Assembly: GCF_000521215.1 (NCBI RefSeq)
Contig: NZ_KI928919.1
Span: 70,574 to 134,573 of the forward strand
DNA length: 64,000 bases
Direction of reading: 5' to 3'
DNA from: Labrenzia sp. DG1229
GTDB lineage: Bacteria; Pseudomonadota; Alphaproteobacteria; Rhizobiales; Stappiaceae
Positions 26,843 to 35,413 of this stretch are shown here, piece after piece. Position 1 is the first letter of the stretch; each line of letters opens with the position of its first letter. A program made the position numbers and the translations under genes. The notes under the pieces were generated by a model that was not told the origin of the DNA, did not search any database, and was given only the letters and a program-made list of their open reading frames with translations.

Positions 26843-26884
26843 GAACAAAGAGCGCGCAACCCCAGGCTTGCGCGCTCTTTGTTC
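26843..26884. terminator. Bidirectional intrinsic terminator
   Basis: A perfect 17-bp stem (26843-26859 with 26868-26884) closes an 8-nt loop between the convergent substrate-binding protein and YceI genes. The T-rich side CTCTTTGTTC lies inside the 3' arm, and the structure is symmetrical, so it can serve both strands. Confidence 0.85.
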
Positions 26885-26903
26885 GGTAAACGTGTGAAGC
26901 TTG

Positions 26904-27518
26904 TCAGCCGCGGCGTCCCGTGCCCTTGATCTTCAGGTTCACCTTGTCGGCATAAATCGGCAAACCGGCTTCCATACCGTAAAAGCTGCGGAAAAAACCG
27001 CCGGAGACTTCGAAACCGACGCGGCCGTTGCCTTTGGTTCCGGTGATCGTGACCTCGAGTTTGGTGCGTTTCGTCTTGCCGCGCAGGGACAAGACACCTT
27101 CCACTTCGGCCGAGTTTTTCCCGGTAATGCGGATCCGGGTGCTCTGGAAACTGGCGACTGGATATTTTGCAACATTGAACATGGCCGAACTTTTCAGGAA
27201 GCCCGTCACCTTGTCGTTGTTGGTCTGAACGCTTGACAGGTCGATGGTGACATTGACACGGCTTTTTTCCGGCCTGTTCTGATCAAGGATCATCTTGCCG
27301 GACACTTTCTTGAAGGCGCCCTTCACTGAACGTCCACCAAGAACACGCACGGTAAACCCTGTGTCGATATTGGCCGGTGAGAGCGTGTAGGTTCCTGTAA
27401 TCGGGCCCGCGCCGGCCGGTTGCATCGGAGCAACGAGCGCAACAACGAATGCGAGAACAGTCAAAATTCCGGGAAGGCGGCCCGCAAGAATGGTGTTTGT
27501 GGAGCAAATGGACGGCAT
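26904..27518 (-). CDS. YceI family periplasmic protein
   Basis: Encodes 204 aa from the ATG at 27518 with AAAGGAA upstream; an ATG eight codons earlier is possible. A signal peptide ends near PAGAGP. The YceI beta-barrel lipocalin-like domain (PF04264) shows SPANIDTGFTVRVLGGRSVKGAF and LKSSAMFNVAKYPVASFQST. YceI proteins bind isoprenoid-type lipids in the periplasm. No cytochrome b561 gene is adjacent, although that partner is common for YceI. The C terminus is basic. Confidence 0.92.
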   Translation of the reverse strand: MPSICSTNTILAGRLPGILTVLAFVVALVAPMQPAGAGPITGTYTLSPANIDTGFTVRVLGGRSVKGAFKKVSGKMILDQNRPEKSRVNVTIDLSSVQTNNDKVTGFLKSSAMFNVAKYPVASFQSTRIRITGKNSAEVEGVLSLRGKTKRTKLEVTITGTKGNGRVGFEVSGGFFRSFYGMEAGLPIYADKVNLKIKGTGRRG

Positions 27519-27839
27519 TTCTTGGTTCCTTTCAAGGATCACAGGGCAATCTGGCGTTTGGAAGCTCCGACGTCGGGCTCTTCAAGTCTTTGCTTCCTCG
27601 GCCATTGGCCTTGCGAATTTCGGCATTCCAGGCGCTGATGCCCAGTGACGTCCGTCACAAGCAATGCCCTGACCAACTTTCGTCTACGTAGCCTTCAAAC
27701 ACCTGGTTTGCGGATGCCGGGTGTTTGAACGGCACGTGAATACAGAGTGGCGCGTTAACCTTTCGGTAAGAAAATAGCGGCTTCGCAGTTCTTTCAAGGG
27801 AATGAACGCGATAAATTCCCTGAAAATTTGGGAAGTGTC

Positions 27840-28361
27840 ATGCGTCTATTCTTCTTCTACCGGCTTGCAGCGTTTCTTGTGTCTTTGTTTTTGCTGAACA
27901 GCTTTCAACTGTCCGCGGCTGCCGCCGAACTTGTCGGATTTTCCGACAACAGGTTCCGACCGGGCACAATCGTCATCAGAAATTCCGAAAAACGCCTCTA
28001 CCTGGTGTTACGTGGCAAGCGTGCAATCCGTTATCGGGTCGCTGTCGGCAAACCCCGCAAGGCATGGACCGGACAGGCGCTCATCACCGCGAAATACATT
28101 GAGCCGGACTGGTCGCCGTCACCAGAAGTGCGCCGTGACTTTCCGCATCTGCCTGACGTGATCCGGGGCGGAGCGCAAAACAATCCAATGGGTGCCGCAG
28201 CGATGACGCTGTCGAACGGCAACTATGCCATTCACGGAACCAACAGACCCGGGTCGATCGGCCGGGCGGTTTCCTATGGCTGCATCCGCATGGCAAACAA
28301 CGACATTGAGGATTTGTTTCAAAGAGTGGGCGTCAGAACACCGGTGGTCGCGCTGCCTTAA
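27840..28361 (+). CDS. L,D-transpeptidase (YkuD family)
   Basis: Encodes 173 aa from the ATG at 27840, preceded by GGGAAG; a TTG at 27828 was rejected. A signal peptide (FLVSLFLLNSFQLSAAAA) is followed by a YkuD domain (PF03734) with the active-site motif: His132 in IHGTNRPGSIG and the nucleophile Cys148 in SYGCIRM. It should form 3-3 cross-links in peptidoglycan or attach proteins to it in the periplasm. Compact form without extra domains; several such paralogues are usual in rhizobia-like bacteria. Single gene. Confidence 0.94.
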   Translation: MRLFFFYRLAAFLVSLFLLNSFQLSAAAAELVGFSDNRFRPGTIVIRNSEKRLYLVLRGKRAIRYRVAVGKPRKAWTGQALITAKYIEPDWSPSPEVRRDFPHLPDVIRGGAQNNPMGAAAMTLSNGNYAIHGTNRPGSIGRAVSYGCIRMANNDIEDLFQRVGVRTPVVALP

Positions 28362-28460
28362 TATTTGCCAGGCTGTCGCAGGGACAGCTTGCCGCATTTA
28401 GTTTCGAAAGTTTGAAACTATCTTGTGCCCGGGTCCTCTCCGGCCCACAGAATGACCTCG

Positions 28461-28518
28461 CCGGTTTCAGTGCCCCAACGCGAAACCGGTGGGGTCTTTG
28501 CCGCGTGAACCCCCACCG
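28461..28518 (+). other. Two overlapping hairpins upstream of the MsrQ-like gene
   Basis: The first stem pairs 28461-28468 with 28482-28489 (CCGGTTTC and complement); the second pairs 28487-28494 with 28511-28518 (CGGTGGGG and complement). They share three bases, so both cannot form fully at once. They lie 108 bp before the gene start, with no T-run after either. They may be part of a leader RNA or just chance structure. Confidence 0.35.
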
Positions 28519-28626
28519 TTACATCTTGCGACAAACTCACCTTCGATCCGGCACATCTTTGCGACAGTTGTACGGTAAAGTTTCGCTGCATCCTAATTTG
28601 GGTTTTTGAACTTGCGGAGCAGGGCA

Positions 28627-29241
28627 GTGATTTTCAAAACCATACTGAATTCAAGGATTTTCCTTTGGACGCTGCTGGCGATCCCGTCCATTCCGATGAT
28701 CCTGGCGCTTGTCAACGGCGCGGTTTCCGAGGACGGGCGCCCGGCAACCGAATTTTTATTGCATCCGACCGGCGAGTTCGCAGCGCGATTCATGATCATT
28801 TCGATGGTCATTTCTCCGTTCCGCCTGATGTTTCCGAAAAACGGTTTCTGGTTCTGGATGGTTCGCCGCCGACGCTATTTCGGCGTTGCGGCATTTACCT
28901 ATGCAGCCTTTCACACCGTGCTTTATCTCATCGACATGGGATCATTGCAGGCCGTCCTTGGCGAATTCCTCGCGTTCGGCATCTGGACCGGCTGGCTGGC
29001 CTTTTTCATTTTTGTCCCAATGGCAGTGACATCGAACGACGCTTCCGTGCGCAGGCTTGGCCGGTTCTGGAAGCCGTTGCAGCGCTTTGGTTACCTGGCT
29101 GCCGTGGCGACGCTTCTTCACTGGATGTTCGTGCACAACGAATTCGGTCCGGCCCTTGTGCACTTCGTGCCGCTGGCGCTGCTGGAAGCCTACCGGATCA
29201 GCCGGTCCTTCGGTTCCGGTTCAACTGCAGCCCCTGCCTGA
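28627..29241 (+). CDS. MsrQ-like ferric-reductase-type haem membrane protein
   Basis: Encodes 204 aa from a GTG at 28627, which has GGAGCAGGG just upstream; a TTG at 28606 is the alternative. About six membrane helices of the ferric_reduct type (PF01794) are present, with haem-ligand histidines in AFTYAAFHTVLYL and ATLLHWMFVH and the motif LMFPKNGFWFWMVRRRRYFG. It resembles MsrQ (YedZ), the quinol-linked haem subunit that feeds electrons to the periplasmic methionine sulfoxide reductase MsrP. No msrP gene is beside it; instead a PepSY-domain protein follows 30 bp later. The partner could therefore be different. Confidence 0.85.
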   Translation: MIFKTILNSRIFLWTLLAIPSIPMILALVNGAVSEDGRPATEFLLHPTGEFAARFMIISMVISPFRLMFPKNGFWFWMVRRRRYFGVAAFTYAAFHTVLYLIDMGSLQAVLGEFLAFGIWTGWLAFFIFVPMAVTSNDASVRRLGRFWKPLQRFGYLAAVATLLHWMFVHNEFGPALVHFVPLALLEAYRISRSFGSGSTAAPA

Positions 29242-29271
29242 GATGCATTTCCAATTTGAAAGGACGAAGTC

Positions 29272-29577
29272 ATGAACCTCACGCTTCACACGGCCACTTC
29301 ACTGCTGACCTGCATCTTCACATTTCCTGCTTGCGCAACCGGGATGTTCGAGTGCGAGGCGACGAACAAGTCGGCCTGGCTCACGGAGACACAAGTTACC
29401 GAGAAACTGACGTCCGACGGCTGGCAGGTCCGCAGGATGAAAGAGGACGGCGGCTGCTGGGAGGTCTATGGAACCACTCCGGAAGGACAGCGGGTCGAGG
29501 TCTATGTGCATCCCGTGTCGGGTGAAGTCCTGCTGATCAACCAGCGTGGCACAATTCTCTATCGAAAAGAGAGCTGA
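29272..29577 (+). CDS. Small secreted PepSY-domain protein
   Basis: Encodes 101 aa with a short signal peptide (SLLTCIFTFPACA). The mature domain is a PepSY_2-like unit (PF13670): WLTETQVTEKLTSDGWQVRRMKEDGGCWEVYG, ending with GQRVEVYVHPVSGEVLL. GAAAGGACGAAGTC precedes the ATG. Such small periplasmic proteins often lie with haem membrane proteins, as here, and may modulate or receive electrons; this role is inferred. Two cysteines in the mature part could form a disulfide. Confidence 0.85.
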   Translation: MNLTLHTATSLLTCIFTFPACATGMFECEATNKSAWLTETQVTEKLTSDGWQVRRMKEDGGCWEVYGTTPEGQRVEVYVHPVSGEVLLINQRGTILYRKES

Positions 29578-29584
29578 AACCGGG

Positions 29585-30820
29585 TCAAAGCCACTTCTTC
29601 GGCTCCAATCTTGTTGAGATGTTCCGGTTGCCGGCGAGAGCTTCGGCGAGATCGGCAACCGCATCGAGGGAATGAGCTGCGCGAAACTCATCGACATGCG
29701 GCAGCATTGCCCGGATACCCTTTGCCTTGGCTTCAAAGCCCTCGAAACGAAGCAGGGGATTGAGCCAGACAAGGTGCCGGCATGACCTGTGCAGGCGGTC
29801 CATTTCCCGTTCCAGATCCTCATCCGTGTCCCGCTCGAGACCGTCGGTGATCAGCAGAACAGTAGGCTTGCCGGACAGAACCCTGCGCGACCAGTGTTTG
29901 TTGAAATCATGCAGCGCCGAAGCTATTCGGGTGCCACCCGACCAGTCTTCCACGCCTTCAGAACATGCCTCCAGCGCTTCATCCGGGTCTTTCATGCGCA
30001 ACTGCCGGGTGACATTGGTCAATCGCGTGCCAAACAGGAATGTATGCACATCGCGTCGCTCCGCGGTCATGCCATGCAAAAAATGCAGAAGAAGGCGGGA
30101 ATACTGGCTCATGGATCCTGAAATGTCGCAAAGCGCGACAAGCGGCGGGCGCTTTTCAGCCGGCTTGCGATGTTTCAGATCGATGATGGCGCCGCCCGCG
30201 CGCATGGAGGCTCGCAATGTTCGCCGTGGATCAATTCGTCCTCTCGGCGAGGAGGCAAGGCGCCGCAAGCGGATCTTGTCCATCGGCAGGGCCATTGCGC
30301 GCAGGGCGCGTTTTGCCGCTGCGACTTCCTCCGCCGTCATCTGGGCAAAATCCTTGTTCTGCAACAATTCCTTGCCGGACACCGTGAATTTGGCATCGAC
30401 CTCGACCTCGGGGACTGTTTCTTGCGCCACGCGATCCTTGGCGGCCTGAAAGGCCTGGGACACGCGGGTCTGGCCTGCTTTGGGTTTTTCCGGTGCACCG
30501 CGCGGTGGTGCAACCGGAGAGAGGATGGCGAGCATCTTTTCTATCAGGCCGCGGCTTTGCCAATAAATCCGGAAAGCTTCGTCGAACAGGACGCGGTGCT
30601 CACGTTTGCGGACAAACACGGAATGCAGTGTCCAGTAAAGATCATCACGGTTTTCAATGCCGGAGACCTCAACAGCACTGACCGCGTCCACGACCGACGC
30701 CGGACCAACCGGGACGCCTGCCTTGCGCAAGGTACGGGCGAAATAGACGATGTTGTCGGTTATGCGCGAACGCAGTTCAGCGGGAGCCTGCAAGTGAGCC
30801 TCCCCGTTGCCCCGGCCCAT
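29585..30820 (-). CDS. VWA domain-containing CoxE-like protein
   Basis: Encodes 411 aa from the ATG at 30820; a TTG at 30862 would add 14 residues. The N-terminal part (RSRITDNIVYFARTLRKAGVPVGP) and DLYWTLHSVFVRKREHRVLFDEAF are typical of CoxE (PF05762). The C-terminal half has a von Willebrand A fold with an intact MIDAS DxSxS in LVALCDISGSMSQYSRLL, and TDGLERDTDEDL. CoxE works with the MoxR-type ATPase CoxD in metal-centre assembly of CO dehydrogenase. No CODH genes are present here, so the pair probably matures or remodels another target. Confidence 0.92.
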   Translation of the reverse strand: MGRGNGEAHLQAPAELRSRITDNIVYFARTLRKAGVPVGPASVVDAVSAVEVSGIENRDDLYWTLHSVFVRKREHRVLFDEAFRIYWQSRGLIEKMLAILSPVAPPRGAPEKPKAGQTRVSQAFQAAKDRVAQETVPEVEVDAKFTVSGKELLQNKDFAQMTAEEVAAAKRALRAMALPMDKIRLRRLASSPRGRIDPRRTLRASMRAGGAIIDLKHRKPAEKRPPLVALCDISGSMSQYSRLLLHFLHGMTAERRDVHTFLFGTRLTNVTRQLRMKDPDEALEACSEGVEDWSGGTRIASALHDFNKHWSRRVLSGKPTVLLITDGLERDTDEDLEREMDRLHRSCRHLVWLNPLLRFEGFEAKAKGIRAMLPHVDEFRAAHSLDAVADLAEALAGNRNISTRLEPKKWL

Positions 30821-30951
30821 GGCAAGGAGCCCAAACACCCGAGCCCCTCCGATAAGGCACAAGGGGGCTTAACGGATGTCTAGAGGGCTTTGCTGCCCCG
30901 TTGAGAGGGAACTCGAGGGAGGAGAGGATATGGTTCACAAAGGTCACAATC

Positions 30952-31890
30952 TCAGATTGCCGGCATTGATTGCACCTGAGGCACATCCTTGCGGATTTCA
31001 TCGATCATGAGGCGGACCTTTGAGCCTCGAACCCGTTCGATGTCATCCTGATACTTCAACAACACGCCGAGCGTATCGGATGCCATGTCCGGATCGAGCG
31101 CGATTTCATTGAGTTCGGAAAGGGCCGTCGCCCAGTCTAGCGTTTCGGCGACGCCCGGCTGCTTGAAGAGGTCTTCGTCCGCGCGCAGTTTCTGGACGAA
31201 AGCAACAACTTCATGAGCAAGACGTTCTGCGGCGCCAGGAACTTTTCTGCGGACGATCTCCAGTTCGCGTTCGGCGTCCGGATAATCGACCCAGTGATAA
31301 AGACAGCGGCGTTTGAGGGCATCATGAATTTCGCGCGTGCGGTTGGTCGTGATGATGACGATGGGCGGTTCGTCGGCCTTTACGGTGCCGAGTTCGGGGA
31401 TCGTGACCTGACTGTCTGCAAGAACCTCCAGCAGGAAGGCTTCAAAGGCCTCGTCTGCACGGTCGAGTTCATCAATCAGGAATACGGGCGCTCCATTCAA
31501 GGAGGGCTCAAGTGCCTGGAGAACGGGCCGCTTGATGAGAAAGCGTTCATCGAAAATTGATTTGGACAACTCCTGATGCTCGGTATCGCCCGCAGCTTCC
31601 GCGACACGTATTTCAACCATCTGAGCCGGGTAATTCCACTCGTAGACCGCAGACGCGATATCAAGGCCCTCGTAACACTGAAGGCGGATCAGATCACGGC
31701 CGAGCGTGGTCGACAAAACCTTGGCGATTTCAGTCTTGCCGACACCGGCTTCGCCTTCGAGAAACAGAGGTCGCCTCATCTTGAGGGCCAGGTGGAGGAC
31801 AGTTGCAAGAGACCTGTCCGCGACATACCCCGCCTGATCCATGAGATGAAGCGTATCGTCGATGGATGCGGGAAGGGGAGTCTGGCTCAT
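30952..31890 (-). CDS. MoxR-family AAA+ ATPase (CoxD-like)
   Basis: Encodes 312 aa. GGAGGATCC before the ATG is a strong ribosome site. MoxR AAA+ signatures: Walker A in LEGEAGVGKTEIAKVL, Walker B in VFLIDELDRADEAFEAFLLEVL, sensor 1 in IVIITTNRTREIHDALKRRC. It is a cytoplasmic chaperone-like ATPase that works with the VWA protein encoded 131 bp downstream. The MoxR-VWA pair is a conserved module; the client is not evident from neighbours. Confidence 0.94.
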   Translation of the reverse strand: MSQTPLPASIDDTLHLMDQAGYVADRSLATVLHLALKMRRPLFLEGEAGVGKTEIAKVLSTTLGRDLIRLQCYEGLDIASAVYEWNYPAQMVEIRVAEAAGDTEHQELSKSIFDERFLIKRPVLQALEPSLNGAPVFLIDELDRADEAFEAFLLEVLADSQVTIPELGTVKADEPPIVIITTNRTREIHDALKRRCLYHWVDYPDAERELEIVRRKVPGAAERLAHEVVAFVQKLRADEDLFKQPGVAETLDWATALSELNEIALDPDMASDTLGVLLKYQDDIERVRGSKVRLMIDEIRKDVPQVQSMPAI

Positions 31891-32056
31891 GGATCCTCCA
31901 GTATGTTCTGATTTGTGGCCATTATATAGGTGCGACAGCGGGAAGGTCAGCCCGGACCAAAGTAGACCAGACCCGTCACACCCGTGTTCCTCCTAATGGG
32001 CACATGCGCGTGAACCATCTATAAGGTCTGAACGCGATTCAGGGGAGACAAAATCC

Positions 32057-32404
32057 GTGTCATACTGCAAGCTGGTTCTGACAACCGCATTCGTCGTCGT
32101 GGTGAGCAGCATTGCCCACGGCTCCGACGGGGCCTATCCTTCCGATCCCGTCAGCCTGGCAACGGGACTGGAACTTGCGGAAATTCACTGCGCGTCTTGT
32201 CACGCTGTCGCAATTGACGATACGAGTGCACAAAATGGTGCCCCGGCTTTCCGTGATCTGTCAAAACGCTATCCGCTGGAAAGTCTCGAGGAACCCCTGG
32301 CAGAGGGTATTGTGACAGCTCATGACAACATGCCGGAATTCGCTTTCGCACCGGATGACATTGACGCATTCCTAGGGTACCTGACGTCAATCCAGGCCAG
32401 ATAA
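32057..32404 (+). CDS. Small periplasmic c-type cytochrome
   Basis: Encodes 115 aa from a GTG with GGGGAGA upstream. A signal peptide (VVVVSSIAHG) is followed by a single CxxCH haem motif, Cys45-Ala-Ser-Cys48-His49, and the likely axial Met92 in AHDNMPEFAF. It is a class I cytochrome c that should carry electrons in the periplasm. No obvious oxidase or dehydrogenase partner is adjacent. The C-terminal helix IDAFLGYLTSI is normal for the fold. Confidence 0.92.
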   Translation: MSYCKLVLTTAFVVVVSSIAHGSDGAYPSDPVSLATGLELAEIHCASCHAVAIDDTSAQNGAPAFRDLSKRYPLESLEEPLAEGIVTAHDNMPEFAFAPDDIDAFLGYLTSIQAR

Positions 32405-32523
32405 ATCTGAAAAAAACGGAGGCGAGGGCTTGTTAGCAGTATTGCGTGAATGCTGCTAAAATACTGTTTGTAAACAGCTATTCTCGAAAAGTTGGTTTTC
32501 GTTAACTGAAAATCCGTGACACT

Positions 32524-32544
32524 CTTTCTTTGCAGCAAAGAAAG
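32524..32544 (+). promoter_or_regulatory. Hairpin covering the usg ribosome-binding site
   Basis: A perfect 9-bp stem (32524-32532 with 32536-32544) has a 3-nt loop. The ribosome site AAAGGA (32541-32546) lies partly in the 3' arm, 5 nt before the ATG at 32552, so the fold could hide it. Two further short palindromes lie upstream: 32433-32439 with 32453-32459, and 32464-32477. Confidence 0.5.
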
Positions 32545-32551
32545 GATTGGC

Positions 32552-32824
32552 ATGAAAACCAGCTCAGACTTTGAAAAACGCATTTTGGGATACGGGCTTC
32601 TGACAGCCGAGATTCTCTACAGAATGCCGGATCATCCGAAGTTCCTGCAAAGCTTTCTCTGGCAAACAGAGGACCTGGCGCCGCAGTTTCCCGAACTGAC
32701 CAGGTTTCTGGATTTCTGGGAAAGGGAGATTGATGGGCGGATACATTCTGTCCGCGTCGCGCATCAGAACTTGATTGATCCCGTCGATTTCCGCTACGCG
32801 GAAGGCGAAATTCTGATCCACTAG
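32552..32824 (+). CDS. usg: Usg family protein
   Basis: Encodes 90 aa from the ATG at 32552 with AAAGGA upstream; an ATG at 32516 was rejected. Family signatures: ILGYGLLTAEILYRMPDHP, LQSFLWQTEDLAPQFP, FLDFWEREIDGRIHSVRVAH. Usg (PF06233) is a small alphaproteobacterial protein first noticed near tryptophan genes; its biochemical role is not known. It is soluble and lacks cysteine. Here it is not next to trp genes and is convergent to the methyltransferase gene, ends 12 bp apart. Confidence 0.93.
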   Translation: MKTSSDFEKRILGYGLLTAEILYRMPDHPKFLQSFLWQTEDLAPQFPELTRFLDFWEREIDGRIHSVRVAHQNLIDPVDFRYAEGEILIH

Positions 32825-32836
32825 AAGACGTTGGAT

Positions 32837-33637
32837 TTAACGCGGTGTCAGGTCGAGACCCTGCCCACCGCGCATGATGTTTGTCGATTGGGAGGTGAAG
32901 TCCGAACCTTCACTTTCATGAAGTACAAACCCGGGCAGCAGTTTCAGGGGAGCCTTGCTGGCGCGGATCGCGCGGAGCACGATGCGAGTTGCCGGAGCCT
33001 CCGGACGCGGGTGCAGCGGAATGACATCGATTGCGCCGAACCGGCCTTGTAGAACACTCAGAAGTTCGTGAAGACCGTCTGCTCTAAAAATGACCGTAAG
33101 GCTTCCGCCTTCCCGGACGATGTCCGCCGCGGTCTTGGCCCAGGGCTCAAGCCCGCGCTCGTCCAGCATGTGCGCGCCTGCGCGGCCCGATTTCGGTGAC
33201 GCCCGGAACCTGTCGGCTTCATAGTAGGGTGGATTCATGATGGCGTGATCAGCCATCGAGGGTAAAAGGCCGTTTGCATGGCGAAGACTTCCCTTTGCAG
33301 TGATATCGGCATGCAGCAAACTGACCCGATCCGCGAAACGGTTGTTTTCAGGGTCCTGAAGCGCTTTTTGAGCGAGAGACAAAACGGCCTCGTCAATCTC
33401 GACAAGAGTGACACTTATGTCCGGCAGGCGCGCGGCAGCACAAAATCCGGCAGTTCCGACGCCGGCGCCGAGATCAACAATGCGGCCCCTGGTTTCCTCG
33501 GGCAAGGCGGCGGCCAGATAGACAGCGTCTAATCCGGCGCGATGCCTGCCTTTTTTCGGCTGATAGACATAAACTCGTCCTCCAAGAAACGCATCGTGCG
33601 TGACATCCCCTGAGGAAGGGTCCTGTACTTCCGTCAT
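32837..33637 (-). CDS. tRNA1(Val) (adenine37-N6)-methyltransferase-like protein
   Basis: Encodes 266 aa from the ATG at 33637, one base after the stop of the upstream DUF2007 gene; the frame is open to 33730, but that part overlaps DUF2007. SAM-binding motif I is IVDLGAGVGTAGFCAAARLP. Motif IV is NPPY in DHAIMNPPYYEADRFRAS, typical of N6-adenine methyltransferases (TrmN6/YfiC family). The N-terminal VYVYQPKKGRHRAGLDAVYLA also fits. The likely target is A37 of a tRNA, though RNA specificity is inferred from the family. Confidence 0.9.
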   Translation of the reverse strand: MTEVQDPSSGDVTHDAFLGGRVYVYQPKKGRHRAGLDAVYLAAALPEETRGRIVDLGAGVGTAGFCAAARLPDISVTLVEIDEAVLSLAQKALQDPENNRFADRVSLLHADITAKGSLRHANGLLPSMADHAIMNPPYYEADRFRASPKSGRAGAHMLDERGLEPWAKTAADIVREGGSLTVIFRADGLHELLSVLQGRFGAIDVIPLHPRPEAPATRIVLRAIRASKAPLKLLPGFVLHESEGSDFTSQSTNIMRGGQGLDLTPR

Positions 33638-33638
33638 G

Positions 33639-33875
33639 TCAGGTATCGTCTCTTGCAGGTCGCAACTCGTGCTCCAGGCCAGCGTCCCGAACAAGGTTGC
33701 GTGCCTTGTGGATCTGGTCCGCATCGACAAGAATCCGCCTAGGGATCATCGCCAGGGATCCTTCCATGATGCTCATATTGCCATCTGCGACAAAATGCTT
33801 GATGCCTGCCTCTTCGAGAATCGATTCCAGGAAGGAAATGAGGACCGGATCGTTTGTTCTGACAAGTTCTTCCAT
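33639..33875 (-). CDS. DUF2007 domain-containing small protein
   Basis: Encodes 78 aa from the ATG at 33875, which has GGAAA upstream; the longer frame to 33965 adds a non-family tail. The DUF2007 (PF09413, putative signal-transducing) core is MEELVRTNDPVLISFLESIL, with EEAGIKHFVADGNMS and RRILVDADQIHKARNLV. Members are small ferredoxin-like-fold proteins, possibly PII-like, with unknown targets. It is coupled to the downstream methyltransferase gene and divergent from the polyprenyl synthase gene, an arrangement seen in many alphaproteobacteria. Confidence 0.9.
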   Translation of the reverse strand: MEELVRTNDPVLISFLESILEEAGIKHFVADGNMSIMEGSLAMIPRRILVDADQIHKARNLVRDAGLEHELRPARDDT

Positions 33876-34051
33876 ATGTTTTCCGGGCTTAGCGGCTAGA
33901 AGTGGGGCGCTCGCGATAAACGCCCTGCGGAACTGGTGTACAGCAAAAGCAGCTGTTTGTGGCATTTCAACAGTTTGTCAACGGACTGGCGTCTTGCCCC
34001 GGAAGCGTTCGCACCATATTGTCCGCACAAATATTCAGGGGAGTGCCATAA

Positions 34052-35068
34052 GTGGCCGTTGTCGCAACCTATTCTGACAGCCAGTCGCGCCGTCCAAACA
34101 TACAGTCGCTTGTGGATCTCGTGGCTCCAGGCATGGCCGATGTGAACGAGTTGATCCTCTCCAAGGCAGGCTCCAATGTTGAATTGATCCCGGAGATCGC
34201 CAACCACCTGATCGCTTCGGGTGGCAAGCGGCTCCGCCCTATGCTGACGCTGGCCCTGGCTGATATCTTTGATTATCAGGGCAACGGGGACGTCACGCTG
34301 GCGGCGAGTGTCGAATTCATGCACACCGCAACGCTGCTTCATGACGATGTCGTTGACGAGAGCGATATGCGCAGAGGCAAACTGGCGGCCCGCAAACTCT
34401 GGGGCAACCAGGCCAGCGTGCTGGTCGGCGACTATCTTCTCGGTCAGGCCTTCAAGATGATGGTCGATGTCGGCTCCCTTGAAGCGCTTCGGATCCTTTC
34501 AACTGCTTCGGCGATCATTGCCGAGGGAGAAGTGCTCCAGCTCGGCGCCGCCAAGAACATTGCGACGACGGAAGCGGATTATCTGCGCGTCATTGAAGCC
34601 AAAACCGCCGCACTTTTTGCGGCGGCAGCAGAAGTCGGTCCGGTGATTGCGGGTCAGAATGACAGCATGAAACTGGCTGCACGTACCTATGGCATGGAGC
34701 TTGGATATGCTTTTCAGCTGGTGGACGATGCTCTTGATTATGGTGGGTCCACGGCGGACCTTGGCAAGGATGTCGGCGATGACTTCCGCGAAGGCAAGAT
34801 TACGCTTCCTGTCGTTCTGGCAGTCGCGCGCGGAACGGATGAAGACAGAGCCTTCTGGAAGCGTTGCCTGGAAGGCGACGACGTTGAAGACGGCGACCTG
34901 GAACAGGCAATCGCATTGCTGAAAAAATATGATGCCTTGAGCGACACAGTCATCAGGGCACGCGACTATGGTGACAAGGCCTTGAAGGCACTCGAAGCAT
35001 TGCCGCAGGGGCGACACAACGAGGCACTGGCGGACGCCGTGGCGTTTTGTATCTCCCGTGTGAGCTAG
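34052..35068 (+). CDS. Polyprenyl diphosphate synthase (long-chain, ubiquinone side chain)
   Basis: Encodes 338 aa from a GTG, with AGGGGAG upstream. Trans-isoprenyl diphosphate synthase signatures: GGKRLRPMLTLALA, the first aspartate motif DDVVDESDMRRG, and the second motif in FQLVDDALDYGG, each DDxxD intact. The enzyme condenses isopentenyl diphosphate with an allylic primer in the cytoplasm to make the octa- or decaprenyl tail of ubiquinone. In this group ubiquinone-10 is usual, so decaprenyl is likely but not readable from sequence. Confidence 0.94.
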   Translation: MAVVATYSDSQSRRPNIQSLVDLVAPGMADVNELILSKAGSNVELIPEIANHLIASGGKRLRPMLTLALADIFDYQGNGDVTLAASVEFMHTATLLHDDVVDESDMRRGKLAARKLWGNQASVLVGDYLLGQAFKMMVDVGSLEALRILSTASAIIAEGEVLQLGAAKNIATTEADYLRVIEAKTAALFAAAAEVGPVIAGQNDSMKLAARTYGMELGYAFQLVDDALDYGGSTADLGKDVGDDFREGKITLPVVLAVARGTDEDRAFWKRCLEGDDVEDGDLEQAIALLKKYDALSDTVIRARDYGDKALKALEALPQGRHNEALADAVAFCISRVS

Positions 35069-35413
35069 AACACATCCTTGTGAGTGTCGCATCGATTGAC
35101 CGCGAAGAATTCGCCGACTGACAAAGCGGAAGGTGGTCTGCATTTCGGCCCACCAAAGACGCCGGTCAACACAGGCAGTTCTCGATATCGGGTCTGGTTG
35201 GGGTGCCTTGGCACTTTGATCTTGCAGGTTTCTGTGATGCGAAGGTTATTGGCATCACACTTTCCAGGAAATGTATCCTGGACCGTGGGCTTGGCGACCG
35301 GACAAGCATCCCGCTGGAGACTACCGGGGTCTTGAGACAGGGCGTGCAGGGTGTGAGAGCGTCTCTCGCCAGATCACGGGACGGCAGATGGACTGAAAAC
35401 AAGCGGCGTGACC
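35069..35413. other. Intergenic stretch between convergent polyprenyl synthase and ispE genes
   Basis: I see no gene with family resemblance, no RNA gene and no strong terminator. Several reading frames cross it, but without ribosome sites. A short hairpin-like CCAGGA-AATGTA-TCCTGG lies near 35264-35281. Confidence 0.45.
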
